From NCBI GenBank assembly GCA_945901855.1, contig CAMDLT010000010.1, positions 34,692 through 98,691 on the forward strand: DNA of 64,000 nucleotides. The letters are read 5' to 3'. Of the stretch, positions 16,752 to 25,727 are shown piece after piece. Position 1 is the stretch's first letter, and every line of letters begins with the position of its first letter. This stretch comes from Asaia bogorensis. Lineage in GTDB: Bacteria > Pseudomonadota > Alphaproteobacteria > CACIAM-22H2. Both the position numbers and the translations under genes were made by a program. The notes beneath the pieces are model-generated. The model was not told the origin of the DNA. It searched no databases and worked only from the letters and a program-made list of their open reading frames with translations.

Positions 16752-17818
16752 CTGCTCTTGGCGAATTGCTGGCCGCGCGTATCGCCGCTGCCGGTCCCAT
16801 CGGCGTGGACGTCTATATGGGCGCGTGTTTGGGCGATCCGCAGCACGGCTATTACCGAACCAAAGCGGGCATCGGCGCTACGGGCGATTTCACGACAGCG
16901 CCTGAGATCTCGCAGATTTTTGGCGAACTGATCGGGCTGTGGCTTGCCGATCGGTGGCAAGCTTCCGGATCGCCGGCAGTTTTCGAACTCGTCGAACTTG
17001 GTCCGGGGCGCGGCGTGCTGATGCAAGACGCGTTGCGCGCAGCGGGCCAGGCGTTGCCCGCGTTCGCTGCCGCCGCACGGCTGCACTTGGTCGATATTTC
17101 CCTACCCTTGCGCGACGAACAACGCCGCCGTCTGGGAATCCACAATCCCGTCTTTCGCGAAAGTCTTTTCGACGTCCCAAACGAAGCGCCACTTTTTCTG
17201 GTCGCCAACGAATTTTTCGACGCGCTGCCCGTTCGCCAGTTCGTACGGCGCGGCGCGATCTGGCGCGAACGTGTGGTCGATTGCTCGGGCGGCGCATTTC
17301 GTTTCGCCGACGGCGCCAGCATCGATTTCGCGCGCAACGCGGCGCCCGATGGGGCCATCGTAGAAACCTGCCCCCTGGGCGAAGACATCGCGCGCGAAAT
17401 CGCGCGGCGTATTCGCCGCCATGGCGGCGGCGCCCTTGCGATCGACTACGGAACGGCCGTCTCTGGCTGGGGCGACACGCTGCAAGCCGTGCGCCGACAT
17501 CAGCCCTGCAGCATCTTCGAATATCCGGGGGAGTGCGACTTGACGGCGCATGTCGATTTCCCAGCCCTCGCGGCCGCTGCGCAAGCCGAAGGTGCTGCGT
17601 GCCACGGTATCGTCGGCCAGGGCGCATTTTTGGCGCGGCTTGGCCTGCCTTTGCGCCTCGAGCGACTGCTACGCGCCAACCCGCACCAGCACGACCTTGT
17701 CGCCGCGAGCCGACGCTTGCTTGATCCGCTCGAAATGGGCACGCTATTCAAAGTGATGGCCATAACACCCAAATCACAGCCCGTTCCGCCCGGCTTCACC
17801 GCCGCGCTCGAAATCTGA
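16748..17818 (+). CDS. NDUFAF7/MidA-family class I SAM-dependent methyltransferase
   Basis: 356 residues from GTG at 16748, chosen because GTGA overlaps the lgt stop. The protein has DFTTAPEISQIFGELIG, ELGPGRG (SAM-binding glycine motif) and VANEFFDALPVRQF, hallmarks of the DUF185/NDUFAF7 family. In mitochondria NDUFAF7 methylates an arginine of a complex I subunit; bacterial relatives are common in alphaproteobacteria beside lgt and pgeF, as here. The target in this organism is not known. It ends two bases before the pgeF ATG, so the genes are translated in series. Confidence 0.85.
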   Translation: MTALGELLAARIAAAGPIGVDVYMGACLGDPQHGYYRTKAGIGATGDFTTAPEISQIFGELIGLWLADRWQASGSPAVFELVELGPGRGVLMQDALRAAGQALPAFAAAARLHLVDISLPLRDEQRRRLGIHNPVFRESLFDVPNEAPLFLVANEFFDALPVRQFVRRGAIWRERVVDCSGGAFRFADGASIDFARNAAPDGAIVETCPLGEDIAREIARRIRRHGGGALAIDYGTAVSGWGDTLQAVRRHQPCSIFEYPGECDLTAHVDFPALAAAAQAEGAACHGIVGQGAFLARLGLPLRLERLLRANPHQHDLVAASRRLLDPLEMGTLFKVMAITPKSQPVPPGFTAALEI

Positions 17819-17819
17819 C

Positions 17820-18593
17820 ATGTCGCTTGTCACGCTCGGATCTCTCAATGAACTCGACGGCATGCGCCACGCATTTTTTACGCGCCAAGGCGGCGTCAGC
17901 ACGGGCATCTACAACTCGCTCAATTGCGGTCTAGGCTCGCGCGACGCACCCGAAGCGGTGCAGGAAAATCGCCGCCGTGCGGCAGCCATGCTCGATTTTC
18001 CCGACGCCCCCGTCGCCACGCTTTACCAAGTTCACGGCACTGCGGTCGTCGAACTGGATGCGCCGCTTGCCCCCGACGCGCGCCCCAAGGCCGATGCATT
18101 CGTGAGCAAAACGCCGGGCGTCATTCTCGGCATTCTGACAGCCGACTGCGCGCCCGTGCTGTTTTACGATCCGCAGGCACGCATCGTCGGGGCGGCGCAC
18201 GCCGGCTGGAAGGGCGCGCTTGGCGGCGTGCTCGAAGCGACGCTCGACGCCATGGCGAGGCTCGGCGCAGACCGCACGCGCATTGTCGCTGCCATCGGCC
18301 CGTGCATTGCCCAGCGCAGCTACGAAGTTGGAGCCGAGTTTCCGGCGCCTTTTCTGGCGCGCTCGGAGAATGCCGCGCGTTTTTTTGCGCCCGCGCGCGC
18401 GGCAGGCAAATTTCTGTTCGATCTGCGCGGCTACGCCGCCGATCGGCTGGCCCAGGCCGGACTCGCTTCGGTCGATGTGGCGCCCAACGATACCTGCGCG
18501 GAAAGCGACCGGTTTTTCAGCTATCGGCGAAGTTGCCACAACGGCGAGCCCGATTACGGCCGCGGCCTTTCCGCCATCGTGCTGGAGCCTTGA
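17820..18593 (+). CDS. pgeF: Peptidoglycan editing factor PgeF (YfiH, multicopper polyphenol-oxidase fold)
   Basis: 257 residues. Motifs are HAFFTRQGGVS at the start, VHG near 76, LTADCAPV near 110 and HAGWKGALGG near 128, followed by GPCI and a C-terminal CTAES-like CAESDRFFSYRR segment. The His and Cys residues form the metal site of the family. PgeF removes wrongly built muropeptide precursors carrying serine in place of alanine. The ATG at 17820 follows the methyltransferase stop by one base, and a 21-codon hydrophobic frame and a lipoprotein gene come next. Confidence 0.92.
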   Translation: MSLVTLGSLNELDGMRHAFFTRQGGVSTGIYNSLNCGLGSRDAPEAVQENRRRAAAMLDFPDAPVATLYQVHGTAVVELDAPLAPDARPKADAFVSKTPGVILGILTADCAPVLFYDPQARIVGAAHAGWKGALGGVLEATLDAMARLGADRTRIVAAIGPCIAQRSYEVGAEFPAPFLARSENAARFFAPARAAGKFLFDLRGYAADRLAQAGLASVDVAPNDTCAESDRFFSYRRSCHNGEPDYGRGLSAIVLEP

Positions 18594-18597
18594 GCGA

Positions 18598-18663
18598 TGC
18601 CCTACATGCTCGTCTTTTTGCTGGTATTGATTTTGGGCTTGGTCGTTTCGTGTTTCGCCTAGC
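18598..18663 (+). CDS. Possible 21-residue hydrophobic peptide
   Basis: A 21-codon open frame starting four bases after the pgeF stop and ending inside the start of the lipoprotein gene in another frame. The product would be one continuous membrane segment (MPYMLVFLLVLILGL and six more residues). The position, directly behind pgeF in a tightly packed operon, and the uniform hydrophobicity fit a small membrane protein or a translational coupler for the lipoprotein, but the frame is too short to trust without comparison to relatives. Confidence 0.25.
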
Positions 18664-19495
18664 GGCGCCGACCTTGGCGCTGATGGCCATCTTGTGCGGT
18701 CTTGCCGCGTGCGGCCCAGTGCCGCGCCCGTTCAAACCCGACGACAAGAGCGAGCTTGAAAATCCGCTGTTGCGTTTGCCGGACCATGGCGGCGTCGTGG
18801 TGCCGCCTGCAGGCGGCTTGCCGCGCGCCCAAGCGGTCGCGCTGGCCGAAGCGGTTGCCGAGGCCTTGCGCAGCTACGATATCCCCGCGAGCGCACGCCT
18901 GGGCAATTCCCAGAGCCTTGTGCTCGACCTGCAAGTGCTTGCGCAAGGCCGACGCATATTGCTGGCCGCAAACCTTGCCGATCCGGCTGGCGTTTCGATG
19001 CTCGAAGACCAGAACCAAGGCGACGTGCCAGGCGATCCCGAACGGCCCGAATCGTGGCGCGCCTATGCCCAGCCGCTGGCGCGCGCCGTAGTGCTGGCGA
19101 TGAAGCCCGAAACCGTCATCGCGCGGCGCCTGCCGGCCGTACTGATCGGCAAGATCGTGGGGGCGCCGGGCGATGGGGGGCACGTGCTGGCGCGCAATTT
19201 GGGGTTCCATCTGGCGCGTGCAGGCTTGCGCGTCGCCGATGCGGCAAACGACGATACGATCGGCGTCGAAGGGACGGTTACGATCGTCGAAATCGGATCC
19301 GAAATGCGCCGCGTGGCCGTCTCGTGGCGCGTGGTCGACAAAGACGGCGCCGAGTTGGGGCGCGTCGATATGCAAAACCACGTACTGCGTGCCGTTATCG
19401 AGCGGCAATGGTCAGAAATGTCGTTCGAGATTGCCAATGCGTCCGCCGACAGCATCCTCGACATCGCCGAACGCTTCCGAATTCGCGCGAACTGA
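18650..19495 (+). CDS. Lipoprotein of unknown function
   Basis: 281 residues if started at GTG 18650, which gives a basic residue and a full hydrophobic core before the lipobox LAAC; an ATG at 18683 would leave a very short signal. After the cysteine the mature protein is soluble, with a Pro-rich start, a region of alternating strands (LVLDLQVLAQGRRILLAANL) and a C-terminal VEGTVTIVEIG part. It is the last gene of the hldD-lgt-pgeF operon. The family is not recognised. Outer-membrane or periplasmic location is expected from the signal. Confidence 0.7.
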   Translation: MFRLAAPTLALMAILCGLAACGPVPRPFKPDDKSELENPLLRLPDHGGVVVPPAGGLPRAQAVALAEAVAEALRSYDIPASARLGNSQSLVLDLQVLAQGRRILLAANLADPAGVSMLEDQNQGDVPGDPERPESWRAYAQPLARAVVLAMKPETVIARRLPAVLIGKIVGAPGDGGHVLARNLGFHLARAGLRVADAANDDTIGVEGTVTIVEIGSEMRRVAVSWRVVDKDGAELGRVDMQNHVLRAVIERQWSEMSFEIANASADSILDIAERFRIRAN

Positions 19496-19555
19496 TTGAC
19501 GCGCGCGGTTGCGCACCCTACCTCTCTTAGTCGACCCCAAGTTTTGCGAGGCCCC

Positions 19556-20191
19556 ATGTCCGCCAAACGTCCCAAGACCAAAACCGCCCCCGAAGCGCCG
19601 TCGACTGCGGAAGCGCTGCCGATCGAAGATCGTGCACTCGATGCGGCTTTGCGTTTGGCCGCAACGCGCCGCTGGTCGGATATCGCGCTTGGCGAGATTG
19701 CGGCCGAAGCGGGGCTCGAACTTGGCGACATGCTGCGCCACGCGCGCTGCAAAAATGCCTTGTTGGGCGTGTTCGCGCGCCGCCTCGATGCCGCCATGCT
19801 GGCCCAGCCGGTCGAGTCCGATAGCCCGGTTAAAGATCGGCTGTTCGACTTGCTGATGCGACGCTTTGACGCGCTTGGCCCCTACCGGGACGCGGTGCAG
19901 GGCATTCTTGACGGTATGATGCGCGATCCGGCCATCACTTTCAGCATGGGCCCAGGACTCGTCCACAGTATGCGCTATCTGGCTGAAGCGGCCGGCATCA
20001 AAGCAACCGGCCTGCTGGGTCCGATCAAGATCAATGCGTTAGCGAGCGTCTATATTTGCACGTTGCGCGTTTGGGTCAAAGACGACAGCGCAGATGCAGC
20101 AAAAACGATGGCGCATCTCGACAAGCAGCTTGGACGTCTAGACGGCTGGACATCGAGTATTCCAGCATTTCTAAGAAGTGCGGCTGCGTAA
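19556..20191 (+). CDS. TetR-family transcriptional regulator
   Basis: 211 residues from the ATG at 19556. Residues about 28-75 form a TetR-type DNA-binding region (ALDAALRLAATRRW then IALGEIAAEAGLELGDMLRHARCKNALLGVFARRLD), although the recognition helix is less canonical than usual. The rest is helical, as in ligand domains of this family. A disordered Lys/Pro/Ala-rich tail of about 20 residues precedes it. It lies directly upstream of the phasin gene on the same strand, so control of polyhydroxyalkanoate granule genes is a reasonable guess. COQ9-like proteins share part of this fold and are the main alternative. Confidence 0.65.
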   Translation: MSAKRPKTKTAPEAPSTAEALPIEDRALDAALRLAATRRWSDIALGEIAAEAGLELGDMLRHARCKNALLGVFARRLDAAMLAQPVESDSPVKDRLFDLLMRRFDALGPYRDAVQGILDGMMRDPAITFSMGPGLVHSMRYLAEAAGIKATGLLGPIKINALASVYICTLRVWVKDDSADAAKTMAHLDKQLGRLDGWTSSIPAFLRSAAA

Positions 20192-20344
20192 AAATCGCCC
20201 AAAATTTTCTGCTGCACTGCACAAAATCGCTTGACGTGTCCCATTCTGTGCGGCACCTTGCCTAAGGATTAAGCTTGCCTTTGCGCAGGCTCGTGATTCT
20301 GACCCGCTTGCAAAAGGCCCACGACCATGATGAAGGGAAGTAAA

Positions 20345-20791
20345 ATGCCGTTCGGTGATTTCGATTTCGGTAAGATGTTCGACATGTCGAAATTCGATAT
20401 GTCGAAGCAGATGGGCGAATTCAAGTTCACGCCCGTTGACATGGACGGCGTAGTCGCCACGCAGCGCAAAAATATCGAAGCGCTTGCCAAGGCGAACCAG
20501 CTTGCAGCCGAAAGCATGCAGGCGATCGCCCGCCGCCAGTCGGAAATCTTCCGCGCAATGATGGAAGAAGCCTCGGTCGCGATGCGCGAAGTGATGGCTG
20601 CCGGCAGCCCCGAAGAAAAGGCCGCCAAGCAGACCGAAATCGTCAAGGACGCTTTCCAGCGCGCGGTCGTCAACATGCGCGAACTGGCCGAACTCGTCGC
20701 GAAGTCGCAGACCGACGCGATGGAAGTCGTCCAGAAGCGCGTGGCCGACAGCCTCGACGAAATCAAGACTGTCATCGCGAAAAAGAAATAA
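20345..20791 (+). CDS. Phasin-family protein (PHA granule-associated)
   Basis: 148 residues from the ATG at 20345, preceded by an AAGGGAAG ribosome site; a second possible start at 20327 would add six residues. The N-terminus is rich in Phe, Asp and Met (GDFDFGKMFDMSKFDMSK), then a long amphipathic helical region follows (about 40-145), with the QRKNIEALAKANQLAAE motif typical of alphaproteobacterial phasins. Phasins coat polyhydroxyalkanoate granules and set their size and number. A strong terminator follows at 20816, so it is transcribed alone or with the TetR gene. Confidence 0.85.
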   Translation: MPFGDFDFGKMFDMSKFDMSKQMGEFKFTPVDMDGVVATQRKNIEALAKANQLAAESMQAIARRQSEIFRAMMEEASVAMREVMAAGSPEEKAAKQTEIVKDAFQRAVVNMRELAELVAKSQTDAMEVVQKRVADSLDEIKTVIAKKK

Positions 20792-20815
20792 GCTTCGCGA
20801 CCATGCTATGAAACG

Positions 20816-20845
20816 GGCCCTGCCGGAAACGGTAGGGCCTTTTTT
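20816..20845 (+). terminator. Rho-independent terminator after the phasin gene
   Basis: A ten-base stem (GGCCCTGCCG at 20816-20825 with CGGTAGGGCC at 20830-20839, one G-U pair) with a GAAA tetraloop, followed by six T. It lies 25 bases after the phasin stop and 18 before csaA. Confidence 0.92.
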
Positions 20846-20862
20846 GTTTCAGGAGCCGGGCC

Positions 20863-21201
20863 ATGGACCTCATCAGTTTCGCCGATTTCGAGCGCGTAGA
20901 TATCCGTTTGGGCACGATTGTCGGGGTCGAGCCGTTTCCCGAGGCGCGCAAACCCGCCTTCAAGCTGCGCATCGATTTTGGTTCCGAAATTGGCATCAAA
21001 CGCAGCTCTGCGCAGATCACCGTGCATTACACGCCTGAAGGCCTGCTGGGCCGCCAGGTCGCGGCAGTCGTCAATTTTCCGCCGCGTCAAATTGGCCCGT
21101 TCATGAGCGAGGTGCTCACGCTCGGTTTCCCCGACGCAAACGGGGCGGTCGTGCTGGTCCAGCCGTCGTTGGCTGTACCCAATGGCGGCAAACTTTTTTG
21201 A
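20863..21201 (+). CDS. csaA: tRNA-binding-fold protein CsaA
   Basis: 112 residues. The whole protein is one OB-fold tRNA-binding domain of the kind at the C-terminus of MetRS and start of PheT: FERVDIRLGTIVGVEPFPEARKPAFKL, then SSAQITVHYTPEGLLGRQVAAVVNFPPRQIGPFMSEVL, closing with VPNGGKLF. This matches CsaA, a small dimer that binds tRNA and shows chaperone activity with secretory proteins. It overlaps none of its neighbours if proC starts at 21212, whose ribosome site sits on the csaA stop. Confidence 0.9.
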   Translation: MDLISFADFERVDIRLGTIVGVEPFPEARKPAFKLRIDFGSEIGIKRSSAQITVHYTPEGLLGRQVAAVVNFPPRQIGPFMSEVLTLGFPDANGAVVLVQPSLAVPNGGKLF

Positions 21202-21211
21202 AGGTATGGCG

Positions 21212-22015
21212 ATGATCTCTCCCAAAATCCTGCTCGTCGGTTGCGGCAAAATGGGCGGCGCGATGCTGCAAGGCTGGCTGGCCGACCCAGCGCTTGGGCC
21301 GTTTGTCGCGGTAGAACCCGGCCCGACGCCGCCCGCCGCCCGCCATGCGCGCGCGATCCATGTCGCGAACGCCGACGCAGTACCGCTCGATTTTGCACCA
21401 GATGCGATCGTCTTCGCGACCAAGCCGCAGGTCATGAACGAGGTGATCCCGGCCTACAAACGATTTGCGGGCGCATTGTTCGTATCGATCGCAGCGGGTA
21501 CGACGATCGCCGCATTCGAGCGGCATTTGGGTGCGGGCATTGCGCTCGTGCGCGCTATGCCAAATACTCCCGCCGCCGTCGGGCGCGGAATTTCCGGCGC
21601 ATTTGCCAGCCCAGGCGTTTCGCCTGCGCGCCGCGACCTCGCCGACAAACTGCTGCGCAGTGTGGGTTCGGTCGAATGGGTGGCGTCGGAAAACCTGATC
21701 GATGCAGTTACCGCCGTCTCGGGTTCGGGGCCGGCCTACGTGTTTTTGCTGGCCGAAGCGCTGGCAGCCGCCGGCGCAAAAGCAGGCCTGCCCGCAGACT
21801 TGGCGCAGCGTTTGGCCCGCGCAACGGTCGCAGGGGCGGGCGAGCTCTTGCATCAAGCCCCTGAATCTGCAGAGCAATTGCGCAAGAACGTAACTTCCCC
21901 GATGGGGACAACCGCCGCCGCCTTGGCGGTCCTGATGGCCGAGGACGGGTTTGGCCCACTGCTCGAGAACGCGGTCGCGGCGGCGGCAAAGCGGGCGCGG
22001 GAATTGGCTTCATAG
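21212..22015 (+). CDS. proC: Pyrroline-5-carboxylate reductase
   Basis: 267 residues from the ATG at 21212, which has GAAGG seven bases upstream; ATGs at 21206 and 21182 are in frame but poorly placed. The Rossmann motif LLVGCGKMGGAML begins the protein, VRAMPNTPAAVGRG lies near residue 112, and the C-terminal helical domain has the ProC signature VSGSGPAYVFLLAEAL (about 170-185) and a late SPMGTTAAAL. The enzyme reduces pyrroline 5-carboxylate to proline with NAD(P)H. Likely co-transcribed with csaA. Confidence 0.93.
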   Translation: MISPKILLVGCGKMGGAMLQGWLADPALGPFVAVEPGPTPPAARHARAIHVANADAVPLDFAPDAIVFATKPQVMNEVIPAYKRFAGALFVSIAAGTTIAAFERHLGAGIALVRAMPNTPAAVGRGISGAFASPGVSPARRDLADKLLRSVGSVEWVASENLIDAVTAVSGSGPAYVFLLAEALAAAGAKAGLPADLAQRLARATVAGAGELLHQAPESAEQLRKNVTSPMGTTAAALAVLMAEDGFGPLLENAVAAAAKRARELAS

Positions 22016-22036
22016 TTTTGGCTGTACTAGCCATAG

Positions 22037-22060
22037 ACAGCGCCCCGGAGCGCTGTTAAT
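22037..22060 (+). terminator. Weak stem-loop after proC
   Basis: A perfect seven-base stem (ACAGCGC at 22037-22043 with GCGCTGT at 22050-22056, loop CCCGGA) followed only by TAAT. It lies 21 bases after the proC stop in the 149-base gap before prs. The T-run is too short for a confident terminator call. Confidence 0.35.
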
Positions 22061-22164
22061 TTCCCGGCCGCTCGCGCTGGGGTCGTTTCTGCCCGTCGCG
22101 GGCTTGTCGTTTTTGGCATCGGTTTCAAGACTTTGCGCCTGTCGGGCGCGGTGGGTCGACGCGA

Positions 22165-23097
22165 ATGAAAATTCTCGCCTGCAATTCCAACCGGGTTTTG
22201 GCCGAGGCTGTCGGTGCTTATCTGGATATTCCGCTGACACGCGCGAATATCCGACGATTTGCCGACCAGGAAGTCTTCGTCGAAATTCTCGAGAATGTGC
22301 GCGGCGAAGACGTATTTGTCGTACAATCGACCAGCTTTCCGGCGAACGACCATCTGATGGAATTGCTGGTGTCGATCGACGCACTTCGCCGCGGGTCGGC
22401 GCGCCGCATCACGGCCGTGCTGCCTTATTACGGTTACGCGCGTCAGGACCGCAAATCGGGTCCGCGCACGCCGATTTCGGCCAAGCTGGTTGCAAACCTG
22501 ATCACGACGGCTGGCGCCGACCGGGTCGTGACGGTGGATTTGCATGCGGGCCAGATTCAGGGCTTCTTCGACATTCCGCTCGACAATCTGTTCACGGCGC
22601 CCACCTTCGTCAAAGACATGCGCGACCGTTTCAAGGGCGCCGACGTCGTGATGGTCAGCCCGGATGTGGGCGGCGTCGTTCGCGCGCGGGCGATCGCCAA
22701 GCGCGTCGAGGCCGATCTTGCGATCATCGACAAGCGGCGCGAACGCGCGGGCGTGTCGGAAGTGATGAACATCATCGGCGACGTCAAAGGGCGCACGTGC
22801 GTGCTTGTCGACGACATTGTCGACAGCGCGGGCACGCTGTGCAATGCGGCCGTGGCCTTGATGGACGAAGGGGCCAAGGAAGTCTGGGCCTATGTCGTGC
22901 ATGGCGTTTTGTCGGGCGCGGCCGTGGCACGCGTCACCGCTTCGCCCCTCAAAGAACTCGTGCTGACCGACACCATTTTGGCAACCGACGCCGTCAAGGC
23001 GGCGGCAAATATTCGCCAAGTGGCGATCGCCCCCCTGCTGGCCGAAGCAATGAAGCGAATCAGCGAAGAACGTTCGGTATCGAGCCTGTTCGATTGA
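22165..23097 (+). CDS. prs: Ribose-phosphate pyrophosphokinase
   Basis: 310 residues. Class I PRPP synthetase landmarks are present: the [24 protein letters not shown] region, the ATP loop [10 protein letters not shown] near 90-99, [12 protein letters not shown] near 127-138, and the PRPP-binding [12 protein letters not shown] near 212-223. The enzyme makes PRPP from ATP and ribose 5-phosphate for nucleotide, histidine and tryptophan synthesis. It leads the prs-rplY-pth-ychF series, a gene order common in alpha- and other proteobacteria. PsuG at 3153 yields its substrate, ribose 5-phosphate. Confidence 0.95.
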   Translation: MKILACNSNRVLAEAVGAYLDIPLTRANIRRFADQEVFVEILENVRGEDVFVVQSTSFPANDHLMELLVSIDALRRGSARRITAVLPYYGYARQDRKSGPRTPISAKLVANLITTAGADRVVTVDLHAGQIQGFFDIPLDNLFTAPTFVKDMRDRFKGADVVMVSPDVGGVVRARAIAKRVEADLAIIDKRRERAGVSEVMNIIGDVKGRTCVLVDDIVDSAGTLCNAAVALMDEGAKEVWAYVVHGVLSGAAVARVTASPLKELVLTDTILATDAVKAAANIRQVAIAPLLAEAMKRISEERSVSSLFD

Positions 23098-23177
23098 ACC
23101 CGGCTTGGCACCGCTGACGACCGACGCTCGGCACCCCTGGAGGCCGGCGGCGGAACCCTGGTAGAGGAGAAGATACG

Positions 23178-23903
23178 ATGCTTACTGCAACCAAGCTCGC
23201 GGCTACCGCGAGACAGCGGGCTGGGAAAGGGGCCGCCCGCGCCGTCCGTCGCGAGGGCCGCGTTCCGGCCGTCATCTACGGCGACAAATTGGCCCCAGTT
23301 CTGATCTCGCTCGATCCGCGCGACGTCATGCGCGAAGCGTCCAAGGCCGGGTTCTTCACCCGGCTCTACGACGTGGAAATCGACGGCAAAGCACACCGCG
23401 TGCTGCCGCGCGACATCCAGTTCCACCCGGTCAACGACAAGCCGGAGCATGTCGATTTCCAGCGCGTGGGCGAAACCACCCGCGTGCGCGTCGAAGTGCC
23501 GATCAAGCTTGAGAACCTCGACAAATCGCCGGGCGTGAAGCGCGGCGGCGTGGTCAATCTTGTGCAGCACGCGATCGAAGTGTGGGCGATGCCCGGCAAC
23601 ATTCCTTCGCGGATCGCGATCGACATGGCGGGCGTGGATATCGGCGAGTCGATCCATATCGCCACGATCAAGTTGCCCGAAGGCGTCAAACCGACGATCG
23701 CGCGCAACTTCACGGTCGTGGCCTTGCGCGCCCCCAGCGTGTCGAAGGTCGACGAGAAGGCCGAAGCCGCAGCAACCGCAGCAGCCGCACCGGCTGCCGA
23801 CGGCAAGGCGGCACCTGCTGCCGCTGGCGGCGCCAAGGCGGGCGATGCCAAGGCAGGAGCTGCCGCACCGGCCGCCGCCGCCAAACCGGCTGCCAAAAAG
23901 TAA
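23178..23903 (+). CDS. rplY: 50S ribosomal protein L25 / Ctc family
   Basis: 241 residues, with a clear GAGGAGAAG ribosome site ahead of the ATG at 23178. The N-terminal 5S rRNA-binding domain starts with ARQRAGKGAARAVRREGRVPAVIYG (about 10-35). The TL5/Ctc C-terminal domain follows to about 190. The last 50 residues are almost only Ala, Lys, Gly and Pro, a low-complexity tail seen in many alphaproteobacterial L25 proteins. It binds 5S rRNA in the large subunit. It lies 80 bases after prs and 36 before pth. Confidence 0.95.
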   Translation: MLTATKLAATARQRAGKGAARAVRREGRVPAVIYGDKLAPVLISLDPRDVMREASKAGFFTRLYDVEIDGKAHRVLPRDIQFHPVNDKPEHVDFQRVGETTRVRVEVPIKLENLDKSPGVKRGGVVNLVQHAIEVWAMPGNIPSRIAIDMAGVDIGESIHIATIKLPEGVKPTIARNFTVVALRAPSVSKVDEKAEAAATAAAAPAADGKAAPAAAGGAKAGDAKAGAAAPAAAAKPAAKK

Positions 23904-23939
23904 GGCGGACGGCGTTTCGCGCATTTCGGGGCCTGGGCC

Positions 23940-24524
23940 ATGAAGCTCCTTGTCGGGCTTGGAAATCCAGGCCCCGAATACGCGAACAACCGGCACAATG
24001 TTGGCTTCCTGGCGCTCGATGCGATCGCGCGTCGCTGGCAATTCGGGCCGTGGAAAAAGCGCTTGGGCGGCCTGACCGCCGAGGGCGATGTGCTCGGTCA
24101 TCGCACGGTGGCACTCAAACCGCTTACCTACATGAACGAGTCGGGCCGCTCGGTCGGCGAGGCTAGCCGGTTCTTGAAGATCGTACCGGGTTCGATCGTC
24201 GTGGTACATGACGAGCTCGATCTGCCGCCTGCCAAAATCCGCACCAAAAGCGGCGGCGGCAATGGCGGGCACAACGGGCTGCGCTCGATCGATGCGCATC
24301 TTGGCACCAAGGATTACCGGCGGCTGCGCATCGGCATCGGGCATCCCGGCGACAAGGCGCTGGTATCGGACTATGTGCTGCACGATTTTGGCAAAGGCGA
24401 CCGTTTGTGGGTCGAACCCTTGCTGGATGCGATCGCCGAAAGCGCTTCGCTGCTGCTGGACGGCAACGACGCGGGTTTCATGAACAAGGTGGCGCGCCTG
24501 AGCGCGCCGCCGACACACGCCTGA
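23940..24524 (+). CDS. pth: Peptidyl-tRNA hydrolase
   Basis: 194 residues. Signature elements are LLVGLGNPGPEYANNRHNVGF at the N-terminus, with catalytic His near residue 20, LKPLTYMNESGRSV near 59-72, HDELDLPP with the active aspartate near 91-98, and GGGNGGHNGLRSI near 107-119. The enzyme recycles peptidyl-tRNA dropped from ribosomes. It follows rplY by 36 bases and precedes ychF by 12, in line with its translation role. Confidence 0.95.
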   Translation: MKLLVGLGNPGPEYANNRHNVGFLALDAIARRWQFGPWKKRLGGLTAEGDVLGHRTVALKPLTYMNESGRSVGEASRFLKIVPGSIVVVHDELDLPPAKIRTKSGGGNGGHNGLRSIDAHLGTKDYRRLRIGIGHPGDKALVSDYVLHDFGKGDRLWVEPLLDAIAESASLLLDGNDAGFMNKVARLSAPPTHA

Positions 24525-24536
24525 AGGAACAGTTCG

Positions 24537-25637
24537 ATGGGTTTTCGCTGCGGGATCGTAGGGCTGCCGAATGTCGGCAAATCGACTTTGTTCAACGCGC
24601 TGACCGCAACGGCCGCGGCGGCGGCGGCGAACTATCCGTTCTGCACGATCGAGCCCAATGTGGGCCGCGTCCCGGTTCCCGACACGAGGCTCGACAAACT
24701 GGCCGAGCTTGGCAAGTCCCAGCGCGTGGTGCCAACCCAGCTTGAGTTTGTCGACATTGCGGGCCTCGTGCGCGGCGCCTCGAAAGGCGAGGGTCTCGGC
24801 AATCAGTTTCTGGGCCATATCCGCGAGGTCGACGCGATCGCACACGTGCTGCGCTGCTTCGAAAACGGCGACATCGTGCATGTCGAAGGCTCGATCGATC
24901 CGATCCGCGACGCCGAGACGGTTGAAACCGAACTGATGCTCGCCGACATGGACAGCCTGGAAAAGCGCCTGCCCAATCTGCAGAAAAAGGCCAAAGGCGG
25001 CGACAAAGAATCCAAAGCGCAGATCGAGATTATCGAGCCCGTGCTGGCGGCCCTGCGCGAGGGCAAGCCTGCGCGCACGTTCGTGCCGACGGCCGAACAG
25101 CGCGAGACGATGCGCCTGCTCCAGCTGCTCACCGCCAAGCCTGTGCTCTACGTCTGCAATGTCGAAGAGGAAAGCGCAGATAAAGGGAATTCTTTGTCGG
25201 CAAAAGTCGCCGAAATGGCCAAGCGCCAAGGCGCTTCGAGCGTTGTGATCTCGGCCGCGATCGAAGCCGAGATCTCGCAGCTCGGCAGCGCCGAGGAGCG
25301 ACGGGAATTTCTCGAGACTCTGGGTCTTGCCGAAACCGGTTTGGCGCGCGTGATCCAGGCCGGGTACGGCCTGCTCGGACTGCTGACGTTTTTCACGGTG
25401 GGTCCCAAGGAAGCGCGCGCTTGGACCGTGCGCCGGGGTGCCAAAGCGCCGGAAGCGGCTGGCGCGATCCACAGCGATTTCGAACGCGGTTTTATTGCGG
25501 CCGAAACGATCGCCTTTGCCGACTATGTGGCGCTGGGCGGCGAAGCCGGCGCCAAGGAAGCGGGCAAAGCGCGCACCGAGGGGCGCGACTACACGACCGC
25601 CGACGGCGACGTATTCCTGTTCCGCTTCAACGTATAG
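24537..25637 (+). CDS. ychF: Redox-regulated ATPase YchF (Obg-like)
   Basis: 366 residues. G-domain motifs: GLPNVGKST (P-loop, about 8-16), DIAGLVRGASKGEGLGN (G3, near 70), and NVEEE in place of the usual NKxD, the change that gives YchF its preference for ATP. A coiled-coil insertion follows and the C-terminal TGS domain ends with the FRFNV tail. YchF binds ribosomes and is tied to oxidative stress responses. Last gene of the prs-rplY-pth-ychF row; a possible promoter for the next gene starts 14 bases after its stop. Confidence 0.95.
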   Translation: MGFRCGIVGLPNVGKSTLFNALTATAAAAAANYPFCTIEPNVGRVPVPDTRLDKLAELGKSQRVVPTQLEFVDIAGLVRGASKGEGLGNQFLGHIREVDAIAHVLRCFENGDIVHVEGSIDPIRDAETVETELMLADMDSLEKRLPNLQKKAKGGDKESKAQIEIIEPVLAALREGKPARTFVPTAEQRETMRLLQLLTAKPVLYVCNVEEESADKGNSLSAKVAEMAKRQGASSVVISAAIEAEISQLGSAEERREFLETLGLAETGLARVIQAGYGLLGLLTFFTVGPKEARAWTVRRGAKAPEAAGAIHSDFERGFIAAETIAFADYVALGGEAGAKEAGKARTEGRDYTTADGDVFLFRFNV

Positions 25638-25651
25638 GCGCAATTGTCTGC

Positions 25652-25680
25652 TTGACGCAGATACTGTCTTAAGGTTTATT
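25652..25680 (+). promoter_or_regulatory. Possible sigma70-type promoter for the lipoprotein-M48 operon
   Basis: TTGACG at 25652-25657, 17-base spacer, TTTATT at 25675-25680, between ychF and the lipoprotein gene at 25728. The -35 is good and the -10 weak. Confidence 0.4.
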
Positions 25681-25727
25681 TGTCCCCAAGCACCACGTTC
25701 GCGATTTGGTTGCGCAGGGGATTCGAA

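Noticed and set aside
23754..23903. Ala/Lys-rich end of rplY as a frameshift artefact
   Set aside because: Such tails are frequent in alphaproteobacterial L25 proteins and the frame ends cleanly before pth.
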